22,350 nucleotides of DNA from Candidatus Woesearchaeota archaeon (GCA_016185915.1 JACPMP010000074.1:1-22350), one strand, 5' to 3'; positions 1-6,579 are shown, counted from the first letter of the stretch. Notes: a model not told the origin generated them from the sequence alone. Translations and numbers: made by a program.

Positions 1-237
1 GAAAGAGAGATAGAAGGTTTAGCAAATGCACAGCAAAAAGCGAAACTTGAGCAAGCAAGAGAAGATGCACGTATAGCTGCAATAACAGCACTTAACTCAG
101 CAGACAGAAAAGAGCAACAAGAAGCATTTCAAAAAGCACTTCAAGCACAAAAAGATTATGATGCAACTGAAAGAGAGATAGAAGGTTTAGCAAATGCACA
201 GCAAAAAGCGAAACTTGAGCAAGCAAGAGAAGATGCA
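1..237 (+). repeat. In-frame direct repeat, 69 bp perfect, period 168 bp
   Basis: Bases 1-69 and 169-237 are identical. They lie in frame within the large gene, giving a 56-codon period. The repeated peptide begins EREIEGLANAQQKAKLEQ and is predicted coiled coil. Further copies may lie upstream of the window edge. Identity at DNA level, including third codon positions, implies recent duplication or ongoing homogenisation. Confidence 0.95.
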
Positions 238-2793
238 AAGGCAAAATCACTTTCCCCCTTACCACCTTTAGCTCCAGCTGCACCTGCACCTTCAGTTGCT
301 CCTGCACCTGCTGCACCAAGGGCACCTGCTGCACCAAAGGCGCCCTCCGCTCCACGACCAGAGCCTGAAAAAATACCAATCGGAGGTACACATGGACATT
401 TAGCAAATGATGGTAAACATTATTACAGAGCAACTAGTAATGCTCCACTACAAATATGGGACCTTGAATCACAGACTTGGAGCGATGTAACAAAAACCTT
501 TACATTTAGAGTAACTGACAAGAATGGAGACGTGATAGAAGATGCTGTGTCCGTAGTAGGAACTTCAAAGCCAGATGCATTATCAAAATTAAATTATCCC
601 AAGGGGGATTATAAAATTGAAGATGTAACTTCCCCAAATCTGCAAGTTCCAAAAAGTGGAATTGGAAGAACAGAGGTAGGAGCAGACAAAGATAAGATTA
701 GGTTAACTTTAGACGGAAAATATATTGGGACATACGATGAATCTACATTAGATAAGTTTGATAAGATGCAAAATGAACTTAATATTTTAGAAAATTTAAA
801 AACCAAAAATAAAGGGCTAAACGAAAATCAATTGTGGCAATTCTATTATAATGGTAACCAATATTCAGATAAAGAAACTGCAGAACAATTAGCAAAACAA
901 CTTGGCATTAAAATACAGAGTATTTCAACTGCTGGAGTTACACAAGAACAAAAATTAAAACTTCCAGAACAGCTTATAGGAATTAATGGAGAACCAACAC
1001 AAGTATGGCGACTTGCTGATGGTAGAATAATCTATGATAGAAAAGAATATGAGGATATAGTCCAAAAACAATATGCAGAGCGAGCACTGAATAAACAACA
1101 ATTGACATCATTAAATAGTATAGATGAACAAGACAGGCAGTTAGCCAAAAATCCGAAGGACAACAGAATTTGGTTCTTTGACCCAAGCATTAGGGAATTT
1201 AAACCAATAACAGAGCCAAGTTATTTCAAAAAAGAGGTTATAGGGAGAGGTGAAGATAAAATAGTTGTATTGAGAAAATTCGAAACAGCGACTGACAAAC
1301 AAATAGAAACAACGATAAGGAAAGGCGACATATCAGCAAGTGTTGATGAAGGGACTATTGGAAAAATAAGAGAAGCTGATAAAGATGGTTTGAGAGTGTA
1401 TATAGAAACCGGTCTATCAGCAAAGGGTGAAATAGTGTCTGAAGCAACTCCTGATTTCAGGAAGTGGTGTGAAGCAAAACCTGAATGTAATTTAGATTTA
1501 GAAAATAATTTAAAAAAATCATCTTATCAGAACGAGTTTAGTGAAGAAAGAGAAATATCTCCATTGATTTATAGAATGGAATACACTGAAGAGGAGATAA
1601 AACTAGCACGAAATTCTATCAAAATTGCCGATAAAGATGGTAAGACAATAGCAAAATATTCTTTTAGCTCAGATTATTCGATATATTCAGGCACCAAAAC
1701 AACAGAACAATCCAAAACAGCTTATTTCTTTGAAGGAAAAGAAATAACAAAAAAAGAAGCTGATGAATTGCAAAAAGTAGGGAAAACTGTAATTGTGCAA
1801 TCTGATTTTCCAACCTATTATTCTGAAGAGCAAAGGGTTGACAACGAGCTAAAATATGTCACAAGCCGCCAATATGAAACGCAGTTTGATAAAGATAAAA
1901 AACCAATAAGAGTTTATGAAGGTACAAAGGTAAATCAAAAAACTGGAAGAATAGAGGAGTTTAGTTATAGTGACGAAAGAGGCGTATTTGTTGCAGGAAT
2001 TGAAGGAGGTATTGGATTTGGCACATTTCCATTGTTTGCAACCCCAAAATACAAACAGCTTGGGGAAAGTAATCCTGCATTAAAAAGTGAATTTGAAACG
2101 CGCTTAAAACAGCTTGCATCACGCCAATTCTTCTCCAACGTTGAGCGAGTGTTTACAGAATTCCAAGGCTTGTCTTATTTGCCAACTTTATTCATGGATA
2201 AAGATTCATTGCTTAAATGGCGAGATAGTGTTGACAAAGCTTTTGCAACATCATATCTTGGAACAGAATATTGGAGCAGTGCAATTTGTAGCTCTTACCT
2301 TGATGGTGCAGATGAAGGACGTGCTTATGCTGAAACACCTCAAGGGCTTGCTCAAGTTGGTGCTCATGTAGAAGCAGCAAGGACAGAGCCAATAACAAAT
2401 GGAACAAGAGAAAGAATATTCATATACAAAATAACTTTTAATGTAAGGAATGGCGACTATGCAAAAGACCCAAGAGCGCCTGAAGAGATGAATGTTAATG
2501 TAGTTTTGAAAGGTGAAAGAACTGCAAATGTTTTTAGGCAAGCTCAAAAAGTAGAAAGGGGCTCGGCATTTGGAAGAATCGGAAGAAATGCAATCGTTCA
2601 GGAAAGTCCAGCATTATACACTCAAATATGCATGACATTTGATAATGTTCCATTAAGATGGAAGCTGGACAACAAGGAAATTTGTAATACTATTTTGGAA
2701 TCTTCTGGGGCGCCAACTACGATAACAACTCCGACAGCCACAACAACAACTTCTGGAGGGGGAGCAACAGAAAGTGAGGTAAATGATTTTTGA
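1..2793 (+). CDS. Very large probable surface/structural protein, 3' part (5' end outside window)
   Basis: The reading frame is open from base 1, so the gene starts upstream; an internal GTG at 532 is not the start. The visible 930 residues show, in order: a charged Ala/Gln/Glu/Lys-rich coiled coil (about 1-80) built of 56-residue repeats; a Pro/Ala-rich linker (about 83-120); a long mixed alpha/beta region rich in Lys, Glu and Tyr (about 125-690); a C-terminal globular domain (about 690-900) with Trp and Cys signatures such as EYWSSAIC and YTQICMTFD; and a Thr/Gly-rich tail (about 905-930). I recognise no enzymatic motif. C-terminal domains of this look occur in very large uncharacterised proteins of DPANN-type archaea, which is from memory and not checked. 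Its last 105 bp are duplicated downstream. A signal peptide cannot be judged because the N-terminus is missing. A structural or adhesive surface role is inference. Confidence 0.85.
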   Translation, partial: EREIEGLANAQQKAKLEQAREDARIAAITALNSADRKEQQEAFQKALQAQKDYDATEREIEGLANAQQKAKLEQAREDAKAKSLSPLPPLAPAAPAPSVAPAPAAPRAPAAPKAPSAPRPEPEKIPIGGTHGHLANDGKHYYRATSNAPLQIWDLESQTWSDVTKTFTFRVTDKNGDVIEDAVSVVGTSKPDALSKLNYPKGDYKIEDVTSPNLQVPKSGIGRTEVGADKDKIRLTLDGKYIGTYDESTLDKFDKMQNELNILENLKTKNKGLNENQLWQFYYNGNQYSDKETAEQLAKQLGIKIQSISTAGVTQEQKLKLPEQLIGINGEPTQVWRLADGRIIYDRKEYEDIVQKQYAERALNKQQLTSLNSIDEQDRQLAKNPKDNRIWFFDPSIREFKPITEPSYFKKEVIGRGEDKIVVLRKFETATDKQIETTIRKGDISASVDEGTIGKIREADKDGLRVYIETGLSAKGEIVSEATPDFRKWCEAKPECNLDLENNLKKSSYQNEFSEEREISPLIYRMEYTEEEIKLARNSIKIADKDGKTIAKYSFSSDYSIYSGTKTTEQSKTAYFFEGKEITKKEADELQKVGKTVIVQSDFPTYYSEEQRVDNELKYVTSRQYETQFDKDKKPIRVYEGTKVNQKTGRIEEFSYSDERGVFVAGIEGGIGFGTFPLFATPKYKQLGESNPALKSEFETRLKQLASRQFFSNVERVFTEFQGLSYLPTLFMDKDSLLKWRDSVDKAFATSYLGTEYWSSAICSSYLDGADEGRAYAETPQGLAQVGAHVEAARTEPITNGTRERIFIYKITFNVRNGDYAKDPRAPEEMNVNVVLKGERTANVFRQAQKVERGSAFGRIGRNAIVQESPALYTQICMTFDNVPLRWKLDNKEICNTILESSGAPTTITTPTATTTTSGGGATESEVNDF

Positions 2794-2796
2794 ACT
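2692..2796 (+). repeat. Direct repeat copy 1 (3' end of the large gene)
   Basis: 105 bp running from codon ATT to three bases past the TGA stop. They are repeated at 3559-3663 with one mismatch (G2764 versus A3631). This copy encodes the Thr-rich C-terminal tail of the large protein and its stop codon. Confidence 0.97.
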
Positions 2797-2799
2797 TTG

Positions 2800-2907
2800 T
2801 CAAAAACACTACGCACTAAAGTACGTAGCGTGTTTTTGAGCATGCTCGGAAATCGCTGGCTTTCCCTACACTAAAAGTAGTAGGGTGTACGCCTTAGCGA
2901 TTTCCGA
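2800..2907. other. Double stem-loop element (structured RNA, terminator or element end)
   Basis: Hairpin 1 spans 2800-2839: outer arms TCAAAAACAC / GTGTTTTTGA and inner arms TACGCACT / AGTACGTA (one mismatch), AA loop, with a 2-nt bulge. Hairpin 2 spans 2846-2907: outer perfect 12-bp arms TCGGAAATCGCT / AGCGATTTCCGA, then GGC/GCC, then CCCTAC / GTAGGG near the apex. The two are joined by the perfect palindrome GAGCATGCTC (2838-2847). The element is clearly richer in G+C than its surroundings. It starts 6 bp after the stop of the large gene, so it could act as terminator, but hairpin 2 is far more elaborate than a terminator needs to be. Confidence 0.85.
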
Positions 2908-2968
2908 CATATTAAAAATCAGTTAATTATTTAAATTAAAAAGAATTTATTGTGTATGGTGATGATAG

Positions 2969-3175
2969 ATGGAAACAAATGAATTTTTGTCAAAACATTC
3001 ACAGGAATTATCAGAGAAATATCCTGGAAAATACTTGGCAATAGTTGATGCTGAAGTAGTTAGTATAAGCAGTTCTAGCCATGAAGCTTTTAAAAAAGCT
3101 AAGGAAAAATACCCAGATAAAAAAATCCATATAAGTTACATGCCTACACCTGCTGAGGTTAACATATTAATATGA
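2969..3175 (+). CDS. DUF5678 family protein (copy 1)
   Basis: 68 residues matching the DUF5678 pattern: an N-terminal helix, then YPGKYLAIVDAEVVS, a helix containing FKKAKEKYPDK, and a short C-terminal strand. Family function is unknown. The ATG at 2969 is supported by GGTGATG at 2958-2964, and TATA-like AT-rich sequence lies near 2927-2950. The stop TGA overlaps the ATG of the next gene (ATGA), implying translational coupling. It resembles the minus-strand protein at 19222-19428 (shared pattern Y-x-GKY-x-AIV ... VV ... AK-x-K-[YF]-P-x-K). Small soluble protein; a partner or antitoxin-like role for the downstream protease is inference only. Confidence 0.8.
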   Translation: METNEFLSKHSQELSEKYPGKYLAIVDAEVVSISSSSHEAFKKAKEKYPDKKIHISYMPTPAEVNILI

Positions 3176-3558
3176 GATTTCCCTATAAGAAATTAGCAGG
3201 AAAATTGCTGCCAGTAGTCCAAATCGAACTTAAAGGCAGTGAATGGGTTAGTTATGACGCTTATGTTGATTCGGGTGCTGGCTATTCCATATTTCATTCG
3301 GATGTAGCAGATGATTTAGAGATAAAACTTGAAGATGGTGAAAAGACTTACATTACAGTCGGTGATGGTTCACAAATAATTGCTTATCTACATAAAATTC
3401 TTGTTAAGATTGCTAATCAAGAATTCATGGCATGTATTGGTTTTTCAGAACGGTTAGGAATTGGGTTTAATATTATAGGACAGAGTGACATTTTTGATAG
3501 GTTTAAAATTTGTTTTGATGGAAAAGAAAAACTCGTAGAATTTCATCCAAAAGATTAA
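3172..3558 (+). CDS. Retropepsin-like (clan AA) aspartyl protease domain protein, copy 1
   Basis: 128 residues. The catalytic motif DSGAG is at residues 33-37, within the strand-loop YVDSGAGYSIF. A second conserved region, GFNIIGQSDIFDRFKICFD, near the C-terminus corresponds to the hydrophobic-hydrophobic-Gly flap/helix of single-domain retroviral-type proteases. This length fits a protease that works as a homodimer. No signal peptide or membrane segment, so it is probably cytosolic. It overlaps the DUF5678 gene by 4 bp, and its TAA abuts the second direct-repeat copy. Third position of the motif is normal (D-S-G-A). The substrate is unknown. Confidence 0.85.
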   Translation: MRFPYKKLAGKLLPVVQIELKGSEWVSYDAYVDSGAGYSIFHSDVADDLEIKLEDGEKTYITVGDGSQIIAYLHKILVKIANQEFMACIGFSERLGIGFNIIGQSDIFDRFKICFDGKEKLVEFHPKD

Positions 3559-3663
3559 ATTTTGGAATCTTCTGGGGCGCCAACTACGATAACAACTCCG
3601 ACAGCCACAACAACAACTTCTGGAGGGGGAACAACAGAAAGTGAGGTAAATGATTTTTGAACT
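3559..3663 (+). repeat. Direct repeat copy 2 (orphan duplicate of the gene tail)
   Basis: 104 of 105 bases match 2692-2796. The repeat begins on the base after the TAA stop of the retropepsin-like gene (3556-3558) and has no upstream reading frame of its own, so it is a non-coding duplicate. The sequence after it carries a hairpin plus T-run terminator, which was probably the original terminator of the large gene before the intervening segment arrived (inference). Confidence 0.97.
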
Positions 3664-3691
3664 AAAGATTTTCTCAAAGAGAAAATTTTTT
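3664..3691 (+). terminator. Hairpin plus T-run terminator
   Basis: Perfect 8-bp stem ATTTTCTC (3668-3675), loop AAA, GAGAAAAT (3679-3686), running into six T residues (3686-3691). It sits just after the duplicated gene tail and just before the hicB promoter. Confidence 0.8.
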
Positions 3692-3692
3692 A

Positions 3693-3708
3693 CAAAAGAT
3701 TTATATAG
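3693..3708 (+). promoter_or_regulatory. BRE/TATA promoter of hicBA
   Basis: CAAAAGATTTATATAG, with TATA centred near 3704, lies 27 nt ahead of the ATG at 3731. That spacing suggests a leaderless transcript and supports 3731 over the upstream in-frame ATG at 3650. Confidence 0.7.
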
Positions 3709-3730
3709 AAAATGGATAGTACATCTTCAG

Positions 3731-3955
3731 ATGCAAAAGAAAATTAGAAATTTTACTGTATTGATAGAACAAGACGAAGATGGAATTTATGTAGCAAAAG
3801 TTCCAGACATACAAGGCTGTTACACTCAAGGCAAGACAATACAACAAGCTATGGAAAGGATAAAAGAAGCCATACAGGTTTGTTTGGAAGCAGATAAAGA
3901 GCAACATCCTCAAATGAAGTTCATTGGATTACAGCAAATTGAGGTTAATTTATGA
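3731..3955 (+). CDS. hicB: HicB-family antitoxin
   Basis: 74 residues with the HicB N-terminal partial RNase H-like fold: FTVLIEQDEDGIYVAKVPDIQGCYTQG followed by the helix TIQQAMERIKEAIQVCLEA. In the family this domain binds and neutralises HicA. There is no evident C-terminal DNA-binding domain, so it is the short form. The start at ATG 3731 is chosen because TATA lies 27 nt upstream and the HicB fold begins there; an in-frame ATG at 3650 falls inside the duplicated tail sequence and would precede the promoter and terminator. The stop TGA (3953-3955) directly abuts the hicA ATG (3956). Order is antitoxin first. Confidence 0.9.
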   Translation: MQKKIRNFTVLIEQDEDGIYVAKVPDIQGCYTQGKTIQQAMERIKEAIQVCLEADKEQHPQMKFIGLQQIEVNL

Positions 3956-4189
3956 ATGGCCAAACTTATTCCTATTTCTGGTAGAAAATTATGCAAGATA
4001 GTTGAGAAATTAGGTTTTGAAAAAATTCATCAAGTTGGAAGTCATGTAAGATACAGCCATCCAGATGGAAGAAAAACAGTCGTGCCTGTGCATGGAGATG
4101 AAGAATTAGGCAAAGGCTTGCTGGTTGAGATACTGAAACAGATAAAACTTAGTAGAGAAGATTATGATAGATTAAGGAAGAAGGTTTAG
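3956..4189 (+). CDS. hicA: HicA-family mRNA interferase toxin
   Basis: 77 residues, typical HicA length and dsRNA-binding-like fold. The catalytic His is in the motif QVGSHVRYSHP (GSH at 28-30), followed by VVPVHGDEELGKGLLVEIL and the terminal helix LSREDYDRLRKK. In the family it cleaves mRNA ribosome-independently when HicB is lost. It abuts hicB with no gap, so both are one operon. All expected key residues are present, so it looks functional. Confidence 0.95.
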   Translation: MAKLIPISGRKLCKIVEKLGFEKIHQVGSHVRYSHPDGRKTVVPVHGDEELGKGLLVEILKQIKLSREDYDRLRKKV

Positions 4190-4213
4190 CGAGATTAATG
4201 ATTTTTAGGTTTT

Positions 4214-4993
4214 ATGGAAATGAAAAAAGCTCAAAAACTCAACTTCATAGAATGGAATAATAATATTTTGATTAATTCAATTAAGAAAATCAATTTAAAT
4301 GTAATATTAACAATAGTCCTTGATATTTTGTTTTATTCATCCTCAGCATTCATGACATTTTTTTGGCTTAAAGGGATAGAGGCAAAGAAGCAAAGCATTA
4401 TTCTGCCAACGCCGAATGATTTAATCGCATTAGGTTATGAAAGAGCCCAGGAAGTGCTAAGAGAAACCAAGGCATTCCTTTTTCTGCTCATTTTTTCAGC
4501 TGTAATCATGCTCTTAGCAATAATATTTTTAGCAAGCATCTTAAAAGGCATTATATGGGCTAAAACAACCAATACAAAAATCAGCTTTGCCTTGATTTCA
4601 AAATTTTTAGTGTTAAATCTAATTTGGATTAGTTTCTGGTTTTTATTGGTGTTTTTGATTTCATGGCTTGTTGAGCCAGCATCAGCGTTAATATTTATGA
4701 TTACAACGATTATTTTAGGAATATATTTTACGAATACACTCTACACGATTTTTATGAAAGAGCAGAAATTAAAATCTATAATTAGTGCTGTGAAGCTAAA
4801 TATAACAAAAATTCATCTATTTTTGCTGCCTTATTTTGTAATTGCATTATTGTTCTTTATTCTTATGAGATTTAGCAATTTTTTGAAATTTAGATATTCG
4901 CCGATTTTGCTGGGCTTAATAATAATTGTTTATGCTGCTGTTGTTAGATATTATGCTTCTGAGTTGGTTTTAAAAGTTAAAGAGATAAATTAA
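4214..4993 (+). CDS. Polytopic membrane protein, paralogue-like to 15244-16083
   Basis: 259 residues with about six hydrophobic helices: one near 30-55, a roughly 40-residue hydrophilic loop, then pairs near 88-112, 125-150, 155-180, 203-222 and 228-248. A short amphipathic N-terminus and a charged C-terminus (LKVKEIN) suggest cytoplasmic ends. The layout (first helix, long external loop, five more helices) and local patterns such as LNITKIHLFLLPYFV match the protein at 15244-16083 (GIKKAHYILSVYFL), which sits directly behind the giant secreted protein. The start is ATG 4214; ATG 4220 is an alternative. No known family recognised. A partner role for the large surface protein upstream is inference from the parallel layout. 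Confidence 0.8.
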   Translation: MEMKKAQKLNFIEWNNNILINSIKKINLNVILTIVLDILFYSSSAFMTFFWLKGIEAKKQSIILPTPNDLIALGYERAQEVLRETKAFLFLLIFSAVIMLLAIIFLASILKGIIWAKTTNTKISFALISKFLVLNLIWISFWFLLVFLISWLVEPASALIFMITTIILGIYFTNTLYTIFMKEQKLKSIISAVKLNITKIHLFLLPYFVIALLFFILMRFSNFLKFRYSPILLGLIIIVYAAVVRYYASELVLKVKEIN

Positions 4994-5056
4994 TGGTTCA
5001 TCACACTCTATTTTTTCTACAAAATAAGATCTATCCAAAAATTTCTATATTTTCTT

Positions 5057-5377
5057 TTACACAATATCCTTATCAAACTGAACTTCTAAAGAATTTGAGC
5101 TTAAAATCCTAACCTTATCCACAACACCCTCTTTAATTCCATAGGTCTCTACTTTTTTTGGCAATAGTGCCGCAATAGATGAGCCAACTTTTACAATTTT
5201 TCTTTTGCCTTCTACTACTTGATTGGCTTCTCTTAACTTTATTAGTTGCTTGGTCTGTTCTGGAGTAAACAAAATTTCACCGCATTTATCGCATTTCATA
5301 CATCCAACTAAGAATCCTTCCATCAGGCATCTATCTAACTTAATATTTCCACCGCATTTACAAGTGCTTACTTTCAT
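5057..5377 (-). CDS. Zinc-finger (YgiT/MqsA-type) + AbrB-like antitoxin
   Basis: 106 residues from the ATG at 5377. An upstream in-frame GTG at 5386 is part of the ribosome binding site AAGGTGAAG (5387-5383), so ATG 5377 is preferred. The N-terminus is a Cys4-type zinc finger, CKCGG ... KCDKCGEILFTPEQ, as in YgiT/MqsA antitoxins. The second half, RKIVKVGSSIAALLPKKV ... VRILSSNSLEVQF, is an AbrB/SpoVT swapped-hairpin DNA-binding domain instead of the helix-turn-helix found in MqsA. It lies 10 bp downstream of the DUF4258 toxin gene on the same strand, so it likely neutralises that toxin and autoregulates the operon. Confidence 0.85.
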   Translation of the reverse strand: MKVSTCKCGGNIKLDRCLMEGFLVGCMKCDKCGEILFTPEQTKQLIKLREANQVVEGKRKIVKVGSSIAALLPKKVETYGIKEGVVDKVRILSSNSLEVQFDKDIV

Positions 5378-5387
5378 TTTCTTCACC

Positions 5388-5678
5388 TTAATATTTTCCC
5401 TTTTTTTTATTAACCGTTACAATTTTTATGAAATCAAGATAATATTCAACAACTACAAAGTAAGTCTGTCTTTTCGTATCAAAATAGTTTTTGAAGCATA
5501 TGCGCTCTTTTTCTTTAGTTGATTTCTCACCCTCTACTTTGCCTATTTGTACTGTTTTTATTGAATTATCAACATCTTCGATGCTAAGATTTTTGTCATT
5601 TGCAGCATGCTCGCTAAAAAGTATTTTCGCTTTCTTTCTATCAATACGATGAACTACCTCCTTTATCCATATTTCCAT
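5388..5678 (-). CDS. DUF4258-type toxin (RelE/MqsR-like fold)
   Basis: 96 residues. The pattern KILFSEHAANDKNLSIEDV (His24) followed by a beta-rich segment with QTYFVVVEYYLDFIKIVTV matches DUF4258 proteins, which are MqsR/BrnT-like putative ribonucleases paired with YgiT-type antitoxins. It is the first gene of a minus-strand pair, with the antitoxin start 10 bp after its stop. An AT-rich TATA-like stretch lies about 27 nt upstream (near 5697-5713), consistent with a leaderless transcript. Toxin activity is inferred from family and gene pairing. Confidence 0.8.
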   Translation of the reverse strand: MEIWIKEVVHRIDRKKAKILFSEHAANDKNLSIEDVDNSIKTVQIGKVEGEKSTKEKERICFKNYFDTKRQTYFVVVEYYLDFIKIVTVNKKKGKY

Positions 5679-5888
5679 ATAAATTAACCACTAATCTGTT
5701 ATTATATTTATGAATATTTATTATAATATTTAAGCTTTTCTATTTTAGACATTTAAATTGAACAAAACTTTACAAATTCAAAACCAAAACCTTTATAAAC
5801 TCTATATATAATTTATATATAAATCTATGCTTTTCAGTAGTATAACATATTTAAAATATATATAAAATAACCATATTTCATATATAAA
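5679..5888. promoter_or_regulatory. Divergent promoter region
   Basis: 210 bp between the minus-strand toxin gene and the plus-strand AbrB-like gene, extremely AT-rich, with several TATA-like boxes. On the minus strand there is one near 5697-5713. On the plus strand TATATATAA-type runs occur at about 5812-5825 and 5857-5870, and TATATAAA sits directly before ATG 5889. Which of these is used cannot be decided from the sequence. Confidence 0.5.
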
Positions 5889-6044
5889 ATGAGGTACACA
5901 AAAAAGCTCATTAAAACCAGCGGCGGATTAGTAGTTAGAGTGCCTTCTGACATAGTCAAGCTCCTTAATTTGACAGAAAAGGATTACGTTGAGATAGACT
6001 TGAATAAAATTGACGTTAAAGCATTAAACAAGAAGCTTAAGTAA
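5889..6044 (+). CDS. Small AbrB/SpoVT-like DNA-binding protein
   Basis: 51 residues: starts MRYTKKLIKTSGGLVVRVP and continues DIVKLLNLTEKDYVEIDLNK. This is the AbrB-type swapped beta-hairpin pattern (basic strand, Gly-Gly turn, VRVPSDIVKLLNL helix, then an acidic strand). It is complete from ATG to TAA although very short. There is no toxin gene after it: the next 560 bp hold only AT-rich repeats and a decayed frame, so it is either a solitary regulator or the surviving half of a lost TA pair (inference). It reads divergently from the DUF4258 operon. Confidence 0.7.
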   Translation: MRYTKKLIKTSGGLVVRVPSDIVKLLNLTEKDYVEIDLNKIDVKALNKKLK

Positions 6045-6099
6045 TAAATAGGTAATATAAAAATAAAGCAATGAATAAAAATTTCAATAATAAAAAATC

Positions 6100-6366
6100 C
6101 ATTAACGGTTGAACATTAAATAGAAATAAACAAAAAAATGATTCAAATATTTTTGAATTTTAAAAATTGATGGCAAAGGCGTAAAATGCGTTGTGAAAGA
6201 AGTTGAAAAGGAATCAAAAAACATCAATATCACATTCAATAACAACAACATAAAAATCAATAATGAAAATGAAGAATTCAATAACAATATCAAATTCGCA
6301 TTAATTAAAAACAATGTAAAAACAACAATGAAAAAACAAAAAATCAACAACTATTGAACATTAAAC
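6100..6366 (+). repeat. Dispersed motif ATTAACGATTGAACATTAA, copies 1-2
   Basis: Copies at 6100-6120 (ATTAACGGTTGAACATTAA) and 6353-6366 (core ATTGAACATTAAAC). Four further copies lie at 8580-8935. All six are on the plus strand in the two non-coding stretches flanking the 6609-8543 gene, and I did not notice any elsewhere in the window. Confidence 0.75.
6157..6357 (+). pseudogene. Decayed coding fragment (tentative)
   Basis: An open frame of 66 codons after an in-frame stop and without an ATG/GTG/TTG at its head. It reads IDGKGVKCVVKEVEKESKN and then an Asn/Lys-rich stretch. Its first half is homologous at DNA level to 8960-9085, where the frame is broken by stops. This may be the remains of a gene present twice, or simply an AT-rich repeat that happens to stay open. 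Confidence 0.3.
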
Positions 6367-6469
6367 AAGATTAATAAAAAATAAATCCAACAAAAACGAG
6401 AGCGACTTTTGAATTCACAGCATGATAAAAGTAATCCGCTTTTGATTGTGTTAGTGAATATATGGGCGA

Positions 6470-6579
6470 GGCGAAATTTAATGGCAAAAATTTCGCCGAG
6501 CACAAAACCTCAAAAATCAAAGATTTTTGATGGTGATCGAAAATCCAAAGGATTTATCGACATATTGTTGCAAAGCAAC
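6470..6579. other. Array of four hairpins, three with AAA loops
   Basis: Arms: GGCGAAATTT / AAATTTCGCC (6470-6479, 6488-6497; 8-nt loop); TCAAAAATC / GATTTTTGA (6510-6518, 6522-6530; AAA loop); TCGAAAATCC / GGATTT-a-TCGA (6537-6546, 6550-6560; AAA loop, one bulge); GTTGC / GCAAC (6567-6571, 6575-6579; AAA loop). All lie 30-140 bp ahead of the ATG at 6609. They could be a structured leader or a terminator cluster. Confidence 0.8.

Larger units (their letters stand above)
2797..3558 (+). other. 762-bp cassette between the direct repeats
   Basis: This segment separates the two 105-bp repeats. It holds a structured double hairpin, a DUF5678 gene and a retropepsin-like gene. Recombination between the repeats would remove 867 bp and leave the large gene intact apart from one Ala-to-Thr change. 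No transposase or integrase is present, so the mode of arrival is unknown: single-crossover integration of a circle or segmental duplication are possible, and an assembly artefact is not excluded. Confidence 0.7.

Noticed and set aside
92..433. Minus-strand frame of 113 codons
   Set aside because: Leucine/valine-rich antisense shadow of the Ala/Gln/Pro-coding repeat region of the large gene.
3650..3730. N-terminal extension of HicB from ATG 3650
   Set aside because: The ATG lies in the duplicated gene tail and the extension spans a terminator and a TATA box. HicB homology begins after ATG 3731.
5600..5620. GCATGCTC word shared with the double hairpin at 2838-2847
   Set aside because: Short match inside the DUF4258 coding region; no wider similarity.
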